From Acidobacteria bacterium UBA6911 (GTDB taxonomy: Bacteria > Acidobacteriota > UBA6911): DNA of 14,159 nt. Positions 1 through 5,817 of the stretch are shown here, one piece after another. The stretch spans positions 2,174 through 16,332 of the forward strand of contig DKBB01000099.1 of the NCBI GenBank assembly GCA_002451015.1, in the 5' to 3' direction. The translations under genes and the position numbers were made by a program. The notes beneath the pieces were generated by a model. It saw only the letters and a program-made list of their open reading frames with translations, made no database searches and had not been told where the DNA came from. Every line of letters begins with the position of its first letter. Within the stretch, counting starts at the first letter, position 1.

Positions 1-131
1 ATTCCAATGGAAATCCCGCGGCTTCTCCTGGACAGGACCGCATAGACGTATCGGTTGTCCTTCCACCGTCTTTCATGTTTGCTGTATGCCGCTTCAAAAT
101 TAACTGATTTCTTTCTTCCCGGTTCTGACAT
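1..131 (-). CDS. Radical SAM family protein, N-terminal fragment (runs off window)
   Basis: The ATG at 131-129 opens a frame that stays open to the window edge and gives about 43 residues, beginning MSEPGRKKSVNFEAAYSKHE and continuing to an RYVYAVLSRRS stretch and GISIG at the edge. From memory, an N-terminus of the type 'DNRYVYPVxSRRxGGxSIG', followed by a CxxxCxxC-like cluster motif, is typical of a family of standalone radical SAM proteins in Deltaproteobacteria and relatives. The iron-sulfur motif itself would lie beyond the window, so the catalytic core is not seen and no substrate can be named. There is an in-frame TAA about 18 codons upstream and no other in-frame ATG, GTG or TTG between, so this start is the only good one, though its ribosome binding site is poor. 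The gene is divergent from the ilv operon. Confidence 0.55.
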   Translation of the reverse strand, partial: MSEPGRKKSVNFEAAYSKHERRWKDNRYVYAVLSRRSRGISIG

Positions 132-343
132 ATTCGATACCGCAAGCCTTCCATGAACAAAAAATCCTTAATCCGCTCGAATACAGGATTATACCATTCA
201 GCCGATACATCAAGACAATGCCAGCCAGTCACGCACATGCCGGCTTGTCAAACATGACCCCAAGCCGAATCTGAAGCCGGGTTTGCGCGCCTCCGCTTGC
301 CGATTCGATGAATCGCCTGGCAAAAGCAGAATCGTAATTTCCA
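132..343. other. Intergenic region between divergent radical SAM gene and ilv leader
   Basis: No gene with a credible start and ribosome binding site is seen here. A minus-strand open frame (585 down to 229) crosses most of this stretch and the ilv leader. It is discussed under rejected items because it has no Shine-Dalgarno and starts inside the terminator hairpin. The stretch probably carries the promoter of the radical SAM gene, but I could not pick out a convincing one. Confidence 0.4.
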
Positions 344-373
344 TTGACATCAACGGACGGGCCTTGATAGGCT
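344..373 (+). promoter_or_regulatory. Candidate promoter of the ilvNB attenuated operon
   Basis: A perfect -35 hexamer TTGACA lies at 344-349. An 18-nt spacer separates it from TAGGCT at 368-373, which keeps the three most conserved -10 bases (T1, A2, T6) and has a TG at 365-366 in the extended -10 position. Transcription would start near 380, about 50 nt before the leader peptide and about 235 nt before the end of the terminator, a usual geometry for an attenuated biosynthetic operon. This is a consensus match only. Confidence 0.4.
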
Positions 374-429
374 AAACAATACTTTTCGTCGCGTTTGGGT
401 AACTGACAAGTCGGAGGATTGATCAGGAA

Positions 430-552
430 ATGTGCTCTCCGGGCATACAAAGCATAAACAATTCCCCTAGAAGCACTTTTCTGCCCGTCATCGTAGAAAC
501 CGTACTCATTATTACTGTAAACATCCTTACCGGAATCTCTCGGTTCGGATGA
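430..552 (+). CDS. Branched-chain amino acid leader peptide upstream of ilvNB
   Basis: This 40-codon frame starts at ATG 430 and stops at TGA 550-552. Residues 18-36 contain twelve Val, Ile or Leu in nineteen, including the run VLIITVNIL (codons 502-528). That composition and position recall the IlvL and IvbL leader peptides of enteric bacteria, whose translation senses charged Val, Leu and Ile tRNAs. A GGAGG at 413-417 lies 12 nt before the ATG, a rather long spacing; AGGA at 425-428 is too close. The stop codon falls inside the RNA segment that would form the antiterminator, as required for classical attenuation. One caution: the frame is in exact antisense register with a minus-strand open frame, so a real minus-strand gene rich in Asp, Asn and Tyr codons would produce the same hydrophobic pattern by chance. 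The RNA pairings and the terminator favour the leader-peptide reading. Confidence 0.55.
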   Translation: MCSPGIQSINNSPRSTFLPVIVETVLIITVNILTGISRFG

Positions 553-603
553 TGGCACCACAACTGGGTATCCCAGAGCCGTCACCCGAACCGGGATGAC
601 GGC
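485..603 (+). promoter_or_regulatory. Four-segment transcription attenuator of ilvNB
   Basis: Four segments pair in mutually exclusive ways. Segment 1 (485-492, CCGTCATC) pairs over 8 bp, with one G-U, to segment 2 (548-555, GATGATGG). Segment 2 (547-556) can instead pair with segment 3 (578-587, GCCGTCACCC) over ten positions with one mismatch and one G-U. Segment 3 (578-588) pairs with segment 4 (592-603) as the terminator. Segment 1 lies on the Pro-Val-Ile codons of the leader peptide. Segment 2 overlaps its stop codon. A ribosome stalled on the Val/Ile/Leu codons would cover segment 1 and free segment 2 to form the 2:3 antiterminator. A ribosome reaching the stop would cover segment 2 and let 3:4 terminate. 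The pairings are read directly from the sequence; the mechanism is inferred from the trp and ilv paradigms. Confidence 0.6.
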
Positions 604-614
604 TTTATTTTTTT
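578..614 (+). terminator. Intrinsic terminator (attenuator) before ilvN
   Basis: GCCGTCA at 578-584 pairs perfectly with TGACGGC at 597-603. Inner CCCG (585-588) pairs with CGGG (592-595), leaving loop AAC and a single bulged A596. The stem is followed at once by TTTATTTTTTT (604-614). The T-run follows the stem only on the plus strand, so it acts on plus-strand transcription. It ends 32 nt before the ilvN ATG, which leaves no room for a separate promoter downstream; ilvN transcription must therefore read through it. Confidence 0.85.
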
Positions 615-646
615 GGGCGCACTATTGAGCGCAGGAGACAGGCACC

Positions 647-1189
647 ATGACAGACAGTTCGTTTCAGGATTCAAAATCCAATAACACGCAGAACACACGA
701 ACTCTTTCTATTCTCGTTGAGAACCGGTTCGGAGTACTCTCCCGAATCGCAGGGCTATTTAGCGCGCGGGGTTACAATATCGAAAGCCTTACGGTTGCCG
801 GGAGCTCCGATCCGGGTCTTTCACGCATAACCATGGTAGTACGATGCGAAGCACTCCTGGCTCAACAGATATTAAAACAGGTAAATAAGCTGCCCAATAC
901 GGTGGAAGCCTTGGATTTGACGGACACAAATTGCGTAGAACGCGAACTCGTCCTTGTCAGGGTTCACGCTCCGGAAGAGAAACGAACGACGCTACTAACC
1001 GAAGCGGAGATATTCCGGGCCCGCGTAGTAACAGCGACTCCTGAAAATTACGTATTCGAAGTAACGGGAGACTCCGGTAAGGTTGAAGCATTCCTGGATG
1101 TCGTCCGTCCCTATGGAATCGATGAAATGGTGCGCACCGGCAAAGTCGCACTGCATAGAGCTCTTGGAGCCAAAATATTCGAAAACTAG
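647..1189 (+). CDS. ilvN: Acetohydroxyacid synthase small (regulatory) subunit
   Basis: The 180-residue product is the regulatory subunit of acetohydroxyacid synthase, which makes 2-acetolactate or 2-aceto-2-hydroxybutyrate in valine, leucine and isoleucine synthesis. Residues 18-90 form the ACT domain, with the conserved stretch LSILVENRFGVLSRIAGLFS followed by RGYNIESLTV. The Gly of FGVLSR (29) and Asn of GYNIES (44) match positions that bind the feedback inhibitor valine in IlvH/IlvN. Residues about 95-170 form the C-terminal small-subunit domain, ending RTGKVALHRA. Compared with E. coli IlvH there is an extra polar N-terminal tail of about 17 residues. AGGAGA at 633-638 lies 8 nt before the ATG and fixes the start. 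The gene precedes ilvB, the reverse of the ilvBN order common in other bacteria, and the pair is read through the attenuator. Confidence 0.95.
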   Translation: MTDSSFQDSKSNNTQNTRTLSILVENRFGVLSRIAGLFSARGYNIESLTVAGSSDPGLSRITMVVRCEALLAQQILKQVNKLPNTVEALDLTDTNCVERELVLVRVHAPEEKRTTLLTEAEIFRARVVTATPENYVFEVTGDSGKVEAFLDVVRPYGIDEMVRTGKVALHRALGAKIFEN

Positions 1190-1241
1190 AATCCGGATCA
1201 TCAAAGGAAGGATCTAATAATTATTGAGAGGGATAGAAAAT

Positions 1242-3080
1242 ATGAGGGCACATATGAATAAACGGCATCCGCTTGCTGGAAAACGCATGACCGGTGCGGA
1301 AATGATCATTCAGGTTCTGGCGCAAGAAGGAGTCGACACCGTATTCGGCTATACCGGAGGAGCGATTCTCCCTACATACGACGCAATTTTCCGTTACAAC
1401 ATTGAGCATGAAACAGATAAAAGGGAACAAATTCAATTGATCGTTCCAGCTAATGAACAGGGAGCCGGTTTCATGGCGGCCGGCTATGCGAGGGCCAGTG
1501 GCAAGGTAGGTGTTTTCGTCGTCACATCAGGACCTGCCGCAACCAACAGTGTCACACCCATTCGCGATTCCATGGCGGATTCGGTTCCCGTAGTGCTGAT
1601 ATGCGGTCAGGTCGCACGCAGCGCCATCGGCTCCGACGCTTTCCAGGAAGCCCCGGTATTCAATGTGATGAGCCCGTGCGCCAAACACGTATTCCTGGTT
1701 GAAGAGCCGGAAGACCTGGAGGCCACCGTACGGACGGCCTTCGGCATCGCGCGAAGCGGCAGACCGGGGCCTGTAGTCATCGACGTTCCGAAGGATGTGC
1801 AGAACTGGGAGGGAGTTTTTAAAGGAGAAGGTGTCCTCCGCTTCCGGGGATACGAAAATCGCATGAAGGCGCTGGCTGAAGCGCGCCTCCTGCCGGAAGA
1901 ATGCAACGAATTCCTGAATCTGCTGAAAAAAAGCGAACGCCCCCTCATTTGTGCCGGTGGCGGTGTTATCAGCGGCGATGCCGCGGTACACCTGCGCCAG
2001 TTCTCCGAAAAGTTTCAGATACCCGTAGTGACGACTCTGATGGGAATCGGGTCGGTTGATACGACGAATGAGCTTTCACTTCATATGCTGGGTATGCACG
2101 GCATGGCATATGCCAACTACGCCGTTATGGATTGTGACTTTCTGATAACGATCGGCGCGCGCTTTGACGACAGGGTTGCCGGTAAAGTACAGGAATTTGC
2201 GCCTAATGCCCGTTTTCTGGCACATATCGATATCGATGCCGCTGAAATAGGGAAGGTAAAATCCGTCACGTGGTCCCATGTCGGAGCGGCGCGCGAAGCG
2301 TTGATTGACATCATGCATGCCGGCAAGGACTTCAAAAAGGATTACTCGAAATGGATCGAACACATACAGGGACTGAAACAACAACACATCCTGAACTACG
2401 ATCGGGAAAGCGAGAAAATCCAACCCTACCATGTCATCGAATGCCTGAACGAGATCACTCGGGGAGAAGCCATCGTCTGTACGGGTGTGGGGCAACACCA
2501 GATGTGGGCGGCACAGTATTTCGATTTCAAGAATCCGCGTTCCCTTCTGACCTCGGGATCGATGGGTACAATGGGCTTCGGTCTCCCGGCTGCCATTGGG
2601 GCGCAGATTGCTTTCCCGGATCGCCTGGTGATCGACGTCGATGGCGACGGCAGCATGCGGATGAACCTGGGCGAACTGGAAACTACCACGACCTATGAAC
2701 TGCCGGTCAAAGTCATGGTTTTGAACAATCTCGGGGACGGCATGGTACGGCAGTGGCAAAGGCTCTATTTCGGAAACCGGTTTTCCGGATCCGACAAGTC
2801 GCTTCGCCGGAAAGATTTTGTGAAAACGGCTGAATCGGACGGATTCGAGTATGCCGTCCGCTTGAGTGATAAAGCCAAACTAAAGGAAACATTGCAGGAA
2901 TTTGTCTCCTTCAAGGGACCGGCATTCCTTGAAGTTATGGTCGATCCCGAAGCCAATGTATATCCGATGGTCGGGCCGGGAATGGGATACAACGAAATGA
3001 TTACGGGTGATTATATTGCCGGCCGCACACCGGGAGATGGTTTGTTCGAAAAGACTTCCCAGAAGTCCGACTCGTTTTGA
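1242..3080 (+). CDS. ilvB: Acetohydroxyacid synthase large (catalytic) subunit
   Basis: This thiamine diphosphate- and FAD-dependent enzyme condenses two pyruvates, or pyruvate with 2-oxobutyrate, as the committed step of branched-chain amino acid synthesis. Residues about 15-180 form the N-terminal TPP domain, with the catalytic Glu at 72 in ANEQGAGFMAAGYAR. The motif SDAFQEAPV follows, then the central FAD domain. The C-terminal TPP domain carries GDG at 468-470 and NNLGDGMVRQWQ. I chose ATG 1242, which has GAGAGG about 10 nt upstream; TTG 1224 and ATG 1254 are alternatives. The protein (612 residues) is slightly longer than E. coli IlvI/IlvB. Most large subunits have His before the catalytic Glu; here it is Asn. 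Phrases such as GRPGPVVIDVPKDVQNWEG recall planctomycete-like homologues (from memory). The gene lies 52 nt after ilvN in the same transcript. Confidence 0.95.
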   Translation: MRAHMNKRHPLAGKRMTGAEMIIQVLAQEGVDTVFGYTGGAILPTYDAIFRYNIEHETDKREQIQLIVPANEQGAGFMAAGYARASGKVGVFVVTSGPAATNSVTPIRDSMADSVPVVLICGQVARSAIGSDAFQEAPVFNVMSPCAKHVFLVEEPEDLEATVRTAFGIARSGRPGPVVIDVPKDVQNWEGVFKGEGVLRFRGYENRMKALAEARLLPEECNEFLNLLKKSERPLICAGGGVISGDAAVHLRQFSEKFQIPVVTTLMGIGSVDTTNELSLHMLGMHGMAYANYAVMDCDFLITIGARFDDRVAGKVQEFAPNARFLAHIDIDAAEIGKVKSVTWSHVGAAREALIDIMHAGKDFKKDYSKWIEHIQGLKQQHILNYDRESEKIQPYHVIECLNEITRGEAIVCTGVGQHQMWAAQYFDFKNPRSLLTSGSMGTMGFGLPAAIGAQIAFPDRLVIDVDGDGSMRMNLGELETTTTYELPVKVMVLNNLGDGMVRQWQRLYFGNRFSGSDKSLRRKDFVKTAESDGFEYAVRLSDKAKLKETLQEFVSFKGPAFLEVMVDPEANVYPMVGPGMGYNEMITGDYIAGRTPGDGLFEKTSQKSDSF

Positions 3081-3164
3081 CCGCCCCGGACGCAGCTCCC
3101 TGTTCTCGAGCAGGAATGTGCAGTTTTCCCCGTTCTCCATTCCCGCTAAAACAGAAAGCGGGGA

Positions 3165-3217
3165 ACCGGTAAAGGTCAATGTCCGGCACACAGGCTCAAG
3201 ACCGGTCCAGGTCAATG
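3165..3217 (+). repeat. Imperfect 17-bp direct repeat in the ilvB-tpx gap
   Basis: ACCGGTaaAGGTCAATG at 3165-3181 recurs as ACCGGTccAGGTCAATG at 3201-3217, 15 of 17 bases alike, start to start 36 bp. The second copy contains the palindrome GACCGGTC at 3200-3207. The pair lies in the 175-bp gap, 39 bp before the tpx start, and could be a regulator binding site. The spacing is a multiple of three, so a decayed coding repeat is also possible. I see no clear -35/-10 for tpx here. Confidence 0.5.
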
Positions 3218-3255
3218 GCGGAATCCCGTAAATTTTAAAAGAGAAAGGACAACCT

Positions 3256-3762
3256 ATGGCACAGATAACGTTCAAAGGCGACACCATACACACAGCCGGC
3301 TCTCTCCCGGAAATTGGAGCCTCCGCTCCGGATTTCAGGATCGTCAAAACGGACCTTTCCACCATGTCTCTAAGCGATTTCAAAGGCAAGAGGGTCCTAT
3401 TGAATATCTTTCCAAGCCTCGACACTCCCGTATGTGCCGCATCTTTAAGAAGATTCAACGTCGAAGCCTCCGCTCTCCCTAATTCCGTTGTTCTCTGTAT
3501 TTCAAAAGACCTGCCGTTTGCACAAAAACGTTTCTGCGCCGCGGAAGGTCTGGACAATGTCATAACCGGAAGTGAATACCGGGATGCGAATTTCAGCCTT
3601 GCTTACGGAGTATTAATTACCGACGGCCCGCTGGAAGGATTGTTCTCAAGAGCGGTTCTGGTTATCGATGAGGAAGGTAAAGTCCTATATACGGAACAGG
3701 TGCCCGAAATCGCCCAGGAGCCCGATTACGAAAAATCTCTTGCGGCGGCGCGCAGCCGGTAA
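3256..3762 (+). CDS. tpx: Thiol peroxidase (atypical 2-Cys peroxiredoxin)
   Basis: This 168-residue protein aligns from end to end with E. coli Tpx, which reduces hydrogen peroxide and lipid hydroperoxides with electrons from thioredoxin. The peroxidatic Cys is C60, in the motif PSLDTPVCAASLRRFN with Thr57 three residues before it. The resolving Cys is C94, in PFAQKRFCAAEG. Downstream are the family phrases LDNVITGSEYRD, AYGVLITDGPLEGL and ARAVLVIDEEGKV. E. coli Tpx carries these as LNNVITLSTFRN, AYGVAIADGPLKGL and ARAVVVIDENDNV. AAAGGA at 3244-3249 sits 6 nt before the ATG. The protein is cytoplasmic or periplasmic depending on lineage; no signal peptide is seen here. It follows ilvB after 175 bp and may have its own promoter. 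The PilZ gene begins 38 nt downstream. Confidence 0.95.
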   Translation: MAQITFKGDTIHTAGSLPEIGASAPDFRIVKTDLSTMSLSDFKGKRVLLNIFPSLDTPVCAASLRRFNVEASALPNSVVLCISKDLPFAQKRFCAAEGLDNVITGSEYRDANFSLAYGVLITDGPLEGLFSRAVLVIDEEGKVLYTEQVPEIAQEPDYEKSLAAARSR

Positions 3763-3800
3763 GGACTAAACCTTGGCTGAATTTTGCCGATAGATCATTC

Positions 3801-4142
3801 GTGATTCTAAAAAGAAGTGAAGACAGGGAACTTTGCGCAGATCTTGTCAAAGTTCGATGGAAAACCAAATCCGGAACAGCCCGCGACGAATGGGGTATCC
3901 TGGAAGATATCTGTGCTTCGGGCGCGTGCCTTGAAATGGAAAACAAAATCCATCCGGATACTGTCGTATCCATAGAATTTCCTACGGATCACTGCCAGGC
4001 ACGTGTCATATACTGCAGACTCGACAAGGTAAAATACCTTGTCGGTGTAGAATTCACGCAGGGATACCGTTGGTCCAGGCGTAAATTCAAACCCCGTCAC
4101 TTAATTCAATTCCGTCTTCGAAAGGTCTCTAAAAGCGAGTGA
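3801..4142 (+). CDS. Small PilZ-domain protein
   Basis: The 113-residue product is a stand-alone PilZ domain, a fold that in many proteins binds cyclic di-GMP and transmits it to motility, pili or exopolysaccharide machinery. The N-terminal RSEDR (R5, R9) fits the RxxxR motif. The second motif, normally D/N-x-S-x-x-G, appears as D36-I-C-A-S-G41, with Cys in place of the first Ser. The beta-strand phrase YLVGVEF (79-85) and the Trp-Ser-Arg-Arg-Lys-Phe tail (91-96) resemble PilZ proteins I recall from Acidobacteria. GTG at 3801 is used as the start; its ribosome binding site is weak, so the start is uncertain. Cyclic di-GMP binding is not assured with the changed motif. No partner gene for motility is nearby. 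Confidence 0.75.
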   Translation: MILKRSEDRELCADLVKVRWKTKSGTARDEWGILEDICASGACLEMENKIHPDTVVSIEFPTDHCQARVIYCRLDKVKYLVGVEFTQGYRWSRRKFKPRHLIQFRLRKVSKSE

Positions 4143-4249
4143 AAACCCGGCGATGCAGCCCCTTCAGACCGGGAGATAAAATAACACCCGTACTGCCGAA
4201 AACACGGATATTTCTACAAGCACTGATTTCGATCCCCGCATAAAAATGT

Positions 4250-4278
4250 TTGTCGACTTAAGCTTAAATTGATATCCT
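4250..4278 (+). promoter_or_regulatory. Candidate promoter of the DsbA-like/MauE-like pair
   Basis: TTGTCG (4250-4255) and TATCCT (4273-4278) are separated by 17 nt, each matching four of six consensus bases. The spacer holds the perfect 10-bp palindrome TTAAGCTTAA at 4258-4267, a possible operator. Transcription would start near 4285. It lies in the 200-bp gap after the PilZ gene; the rest of that gap shows no gene. Confidence 0.3.
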
Positions 4279-4342
4279 AAGGGCTGTTCAACGAATATAT
4301 GAACCTTAACTAACAGAAAATCAGCAAGATATAGAGACCAAC

Positions 4343-4963
4343 ATGCCTTACAAACGAAAATGGACCTTATTGCCGATCCTGTCCTTACTTATCTTTTTCA
4401 CACCGGCGCTTATTTCAAATGAAATTGATGCCCCGGGTCAAATTCTGGGCGGCTCCTTGAATTCTCCGGTACGGCTGGAAATATTCTCGGATTTCGAATG
4501 CCCTGCCTGTCGCGAATATTATCTTGGGACGATCAAGAAAATACTGGAGGAATATTCCTCAAGGGATAAGGTTTGTGTTATTTACCATGAGTTTCCTCTG
4601 AGAATTCACCGATATGCCCACAAAGCTGCCCTTTACACCGAAGCAGCTCATCGGCTCGGCCGGCAGCAATTATTGACGCTTTTCGATGCCCTTTATGCCA
4701 ATCAGGCTGAATGGACACAGGACGGGGATTTGGAAGGAACCATTTCGAAAGCATTAACTCAGGAGGATTTTAAAAAAGTGAAGGAGTCGATAGAGGATCC
4801 AGATATCAAGCTGGCTATCGACAATGAAATAGCGCTGGCTGAGCAGAAAGAGGTAATGTCGACGCCTACGACCTTCATTTACTACATCGGCAAACAACAA
4901 AAAGTGGAAGGAATCCTTACACATCTTGTCCTGAAGGGCTTTATCGACAAAATTGTAAAATAA
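4343..4963 (+). CDS. Exported DsbA-like thioredoxin-fold oxidoreductase
   Basis: The 206-residue protein begins with a basic stretch and a hydrophobic core (residues about 8-24, LLPILSLLIFFTPALIS), a signal peptide or membrane anchor, so it should act in the periplasm. The thioredoxin-like domain has the active site C53-P-A-C56 after the strand VRLEIFSDFE, and the cis-proline P175 in STPTTF. An alpha-helical insert (about 85-165) between these is typical of the DsbA/DsbG group (thioredoxin_4, as in Bacteroides and delta-type genomes). The role would be oxidation, isomerisation or reduction of protein disulfides; the sequence alone does not say which. The MauE-like gene starts 3 nt after the stop, which suggests a functional pair. 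No export partner such as a classic DsbB is visible. Confidence 0.85.
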   Translation: MPYKRKWTLLPILSLLIFFTPALISNEIDAPGQILGGSLNSPVRLEIFSDFECPACREYYLGTIKKILEEYSSRDKVCVIYHEFPLRIHRYAHKAALYTEAAHRLGRQQLLTLFDALYANQAEWTQDGDLEGTISKALTQEDFKKVKESIEDPDIKLAIDNEIALAEQKEVMSTPTTFIYYIGKQQKVEGILTHLVLKGFIDKIVK

Positions 4964-4966
4964 CCC

Positions 4967-5389
4967 ATGATCCTGACAATTTTTCAATGGTTGAGCCGTC
5001 TTTTTCTGGCAGGCGTCTTTTTTTACAGCGGGTACATCAAAATCCGGGAACCATTGCAGTTCGCCGTGGCCTTATCCGGATATCAGCTGATCCCCGAATC
5101 CCTTATTCTGCCGATTGCGACCTATTTCCCCTGGATTGAGATTCTGCTGGGCATCGCCATCCTTATCGGATGGAAATTGCGCTACTTCGCGGCGGGGGCA
5201 ACGGCTTTATTATTGTTTTTCAGCCTGCTTTTAGCCATCACCTATCTTCGCGGCATTGATGCGAACTGTGGCTGCTTCAGCTTCGACGATCCCATTACGC
5301 CTCTAACCATCCTGCGAGACGGACTAATTGTCATTCCGGCCATCTATCTTCTGCTGGAAGGCCGTATCCGTATGCGATTCAAACCATAA
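4967..5389 (+). CDS. MauE/DoxX-family four-helix membrane protein
   Basis: The 140-residue protein has four predicted membrane segments (about 5-22, 47-68, 73-94, 116-132). It carries the family phrases FYSGYIKIREPLQFA, YFPWIEILLGIAILIG and ANCGCFSFDD, with a Cys-Gly-Cys (101-103) in the loop between helices 3 and 4. MauE, with MauD, is needed for disulfide formation in methylamine dehydrogenase. Related proteins are thought to pass electrons between the membrane and periplasmic thiol proteins. Here the immediate neighbour is a DsbA-like protein rather than a mau operon, so a general redox partner role is likelier than methylamine use. The start is ATG 4967, 3 nt after the previous stop, so translational coupling is likely; no clear Shine-Dalgarno is seen. 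Confidence 0.8.
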   Translation: MILTIFQWLSRLFLAGVFFYSGYIKIREPLQFAVALSGYQLIPESLILPIATYFPWIEILLGIAILIGWKLRYFAAGATALLLFFSLLLAITYLRGIDANCGCFSFDDPITPLTILRDGLIVIPAIYLLLEGRIRMRFKP

Positions 5390-5415
5390 TCTGTAAGGTT
5401 CAATATGGCGGGAGA

Positions 5416-5444
5416 AACCGGATTCGACAGGACCGGTTATTTTC
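5416..5444 (+). terminator. Weak terminator after the MauE-like gene
   Basis: AACCGG (5416-5421) pairs with CCGGTT (5433-5438) across an 11-nt loop, followed by ATTTT. The stem is short and the T-run is brief, so efficiency is doubtful. It lies 26 nt past the stop codon. Confidence 0.35.
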
Positions 5445-5556
5445 CAGGTGCCGGAATGTAGGCCGACCCTTCCGCTTTCGAGAAGAAGATCGAGCACTGC
5501 TGTTTTGATTTCTATTGCAACAGCAAATAATTTTTTACGCTTTCACTATTTCCGAA

Positions 5557-5623
5557 GTTTCAGTCACGTCGAAATGCCGTCTGAAACCGAGGCAGGAAAA
5601 GCGCCGAGGAGCCATGTTTCGAC
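5557..5623. repeat. Interleaved inverted repeats (possible pseudoknot)
   Basis: GTTTCAG (5557-5563) is complementary to CTGAAAC (5581-5587), and GTCGAAA (5568-5574) to TTTCGAC (5617-5623). The two pairs interleave, so both can form together only as a pseudoknot in RNA. They lie in a stretch without genes. The arrangement could be chance at 7 bp each. Confidence 0.3.
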
Positions 5624-5817
5624 TGCCGATCCCGCCACGGTCTAATGCGTTCTTCTTTTGGGTTACCCGGCGTGCGTTTCTTCATGAATAGCTCTATTTG
5701 TTATTCCCAGACATTCTCTTCCCTGGTGTCCCCGGATCCCTGTTCTGCTGATACGCACATATTATTTCTAACGTTCGATCCTGGGGGGGATTTAAAAAAC
5801 TATTCGCCGGGCAAGTG

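Larger units (their letters stand above)
5390..5817. other. Non-coding interval with hairpins
   Basis: No frame here has a believable start or protein-like composition. It holds a weak terminator after the MauE-like gene, a second hairpin TGCTGTT/AACAGCA (5498-5504 with 5519-5525) followed five bases later by TTTTTT (5531-5536), and the interleaved inverted repeats listed separately. The last part (about 5640-5817) is the downstream flank of the minus-strand Myb/H1-like gene and has a G8-like run at 5782-5789 but no clear terminator for it. A small RNA is possible but unproven. Confidence 0.45.

Noticed and set aside
229..585. A minus-strand open frame of 118 codons (GTG start at 585) with a fairly protein-like product containing RRFIESASGG and LQIRLGVMFD
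   Set aside because: It has no Shine-Dalgarno, begins inside the plus-strand terminator hairpin, and is the exact antisense register of the ilv leader peptide. I cannot fully exclude it: its codons are often G-first, as in real genes. A homology search with the 118-residue product would decide; clear homologues would overturn this and weaken the leader-peptide call.
547..614. T-box riboswitch before ilvN (TGGCACC at 553-559 resembles the TGGNACC core and sits before a terminator)
   Set aside because: The bases after the core do not form the usual short A2 helix directly, and I could not find a stem I with a specifier loop upstream. The leader-peptide pairings explain the region better. A covariance search with the T-box model would settle it.
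3007..3231. Plus-strand open frame of 74 codons over the ilvB end and the following gap
   Set aside because: It overlaps the well-supported ilvB C-terminus in another frame, has no ribosome binding site, and resembles no protein I know.
4146..4173. Hairpin CCCGG/CCGGG just after the PilZ gene as a terminator
   Set aside because: The stem is only 5 bp with an 18-nt loop and no T-run follows.
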